Below, piece by piece: positions 63,016-64,000 of a DNA stretch of 64,000 nt. This DNA comes from Marinospirillum sp035271045 (GTDB taxonomy: Bacteria > Pseudomonadota > Gammaproteobacteria > Pseudomonadales > Halomonadaceae), in assembly GCF_035271045.1 (NCBI RefSeq), contig NZ_DATESC010000001.1, positions 1-64,000 on the forward strand, in the 5' to 3' direction. Made by a program: the position numbers and the translations under genes. A model generated the notes under the pieces. It was given only the letters and a program-made list of their open reading frames with translations. It made no database searches and was not told where the DNA came from. Position 1 is the stretch's first letter; each line of letters begins with the position of its first letter.

Positions 63016-63963
63016 GTGTCCAACTTGATGGTGTTTTCTGGTAATGCCAACCCTGAACTAGGTCGTAAAGTAGTTGAATGCCTAGATATTCGTATGGGTG
63101 ACGCAACAATTGGCCAGTTTAGCGATGGTGAAATAGCCATTGAAATCAACGAAAATGTACGTGGTAAAGACGTTTTTGTTATTCAGTCCACTTGTGCGCC
63201 CACTAACGACAACCTAATGGAGCTAATCCTAATGGTTGACGCGTTACGCCGTGCTTCAGCGCACCGTATTACGGCAGTTATTCCTTACTTTGGTTATGCG
63301 CGTCAAGATCGCCGTGTGCGTTCAGCGCGTGTCCCTATTTCTGCCAAAGTAATCGCTGACATGATGTGTGCAGCGGGTGTGAACCGTGTAATGACAATGG
63401 ATTTACACGCGGATCAAATTCAAGGTTTTTTTGATGTTCCTGTCGATAACATCTATGGTTCACCTATTTTACTTGATGATATTGAACGCCAAAATTATGA
63501 AGATATGGTTGTGGTTTCGCCCGATGTTGGCGGTGTGGTTCGTGCTCGCGCTATTGCTAAAGAGTTGAATGATACCGACCTAGCCATTATCGACAAGCGT
63601 CGCCCACAGGCTAACCAAGCGCAAGTTATGCACATTATCGGTGATGTTAAAGACCGTACTTGTGTATTGGTCGATGATATGGTTGATACCGCCGGTACTT
63701 TATGTAAAGCGGCTGAAGCGCTAAAAACACGCGGTGCTAAACGTGTTGTTGCTTATTCGACTCACGCAATTTTATCCGGTGCGGCGATTAGCAACATTTC
63801 TAACTCTTTATTAGATGAATTAATTGTCACTGACACCATTCCTTTAAGAGAAGAGATAATGAAGTGTGGTAAGATCCGTCAGCTAACAATTTCTGGGCTT
63901 CTCGCTGAAGCGGTACGCCGTGTTAGTAACGAAGAATCCATTAGTGCCATGTTTCGCTCTTAA
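63016..63963 (+). CDS. prs: Ribose-phosphate pyrophosphokinase
   Basis: A 315-residue enzyme making PRPP for nucleotide, His and Trp synthesis. Features: FSGNANPELGRKV at the start, RQDRRVRSARVPISAKV (ATP and ribose-5-phosphate loops), VSPDVGGVVRARAIAKEL and the PRPP loop VLVDDMVDTAGTL. The start is GTG, with AAGG eight bases upstream, and gives the usual MSxMMVF-like opening. It lies next to ispE, the conserved order. Confidence 0.97.
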   Translation: MSNLMVFSGNANPELGRKVVECLDIRMGDATIGQFSDGEIAIEINENVRGKDVFVIQSTCAPTNDNLMELILMVDALRRASAHRITAVIPYFGYARQDRRVRSARVPISAKVIADMMCAAGVNRVMTMDLHADQIQGFFDVPVDNIYGSPILLDDIERQNYEDMVVVSPDVGGVVRARAIAKELNDTDLAIIDKRRPQANQAQVMHIIGDVKDRTCVLVDDMVDTAGTLCKAAEALKTRGAKRVVAYSTHAILSGAAISNISNSLLDELIVTDTIPLREEIMKCGKIRQLTISGLLAEAVRRVSNEESISAMFRS

Positions 63964-64000
63964 TCTAATAATTAAAAGCTACAAAGCACAACCAAGCACC

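Overview
The window looks like chromosomal DNA of a gammaproteobacterium with moderate to low GC, most likely a member of the Oceanospirillales/Pseudomonadales group. The evidence is gene order: hemA-prfA-prmC-moeB, a TPR protein-lolB-ispE-prs, mreBCD-rng-yhdP facing gatCAB, galU-ugd and cydABDC are all gammaproteobacterial arrangements. A genus cannot be fixed from the sequence alone. Coding density is high. No gap reaches 300 bases; the largest are the mreB/gatC divergent region (about 200 bases) and the galU/HD-GYP divergent region (about 190 bases). No rRNA, tRNA or CRISPR array was recognised.

Layout. 1-250: the 3' tail of a TnpB gene and the right end of its IS200/IS605-type element, cut by the window edge. 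287-7.8 kb: a PilZ/HD-GYP protein, sbcCD (DNA-end processing) and a DUF4236 protein. 7.9-13.7 kb: cydA-cydB-cydD-cydC, a short-Q-loop (cyanide-insensitive type) bd quinol oxidase with its ABC exporter, behind a promoter with an FNR/Anr-like box. 13.8-19.8 kb: a chemoreceptor, then a BCCT transporter, a cNMP/CBS/DUF294 protein and a DEDDh exonuclease in one orientation. 19.9-23.3 kb: slt-trmJ-LysE exporter. 23.4-30 kb: an acyl-CoA catabolic cluster (thiolase; TetR regulator; acyl-CoA ligase; SDR; acyl-CoA dehydrogenase; GST-like protein) with three related operator-like dyads. 30-34.6 kb: a diguanylate cyclase, galU with a very diverged UDP-glucose dehydrogenase homologue, and a degenerate HD-GYP protein. 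34.7-36.6 kb: esterase-ychJ-rsuA operon. 36.8-40.6 kb: an EAL-CBS-GGDEF protein and an atypical chemoreceptor. 40.6-48.6 kb: mreB-mreC-mreD-rng-yhdP. 48.8-52 kb: gatCAB. 52-54 kb: an accessory patch with two PD-(D/E)XK nuclease-like genes, one a truncated helicase-nuclease tail. 53.9-59.4 kb: EamA exporter, moeB, lrp, prmC, prfA, hemA. 59.6-64 kb: TPR protein, lolB, ispE, prs.

How it fits together: mostly housekeeping (cell shape, translation fidelity, haem and isoprenoid synthesis, outer-membrane lipoprotein sorting, respiration), interspersed with signalling genes. Four proteins carry cyclic-di-GMP domains and three of these have altered catalytic motifs. The most unusual points are the UDP-glucose dehydrogenase homologue that has lost its catalytic cysteine and dinucleotide-binding glycines, an apparent AUU start for mreC, the TetR operator set, a perfect 16-bp inverted repeat ahead of the EAL gene, the chemoreceptor with a changed signalling tip, and the twin-nuclease patch behind gatB. 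I did not find a clearly new multi-gene system; the BCCT-DUF294-exonuclease group and the twin-nuclease patch are the nearest candidates.
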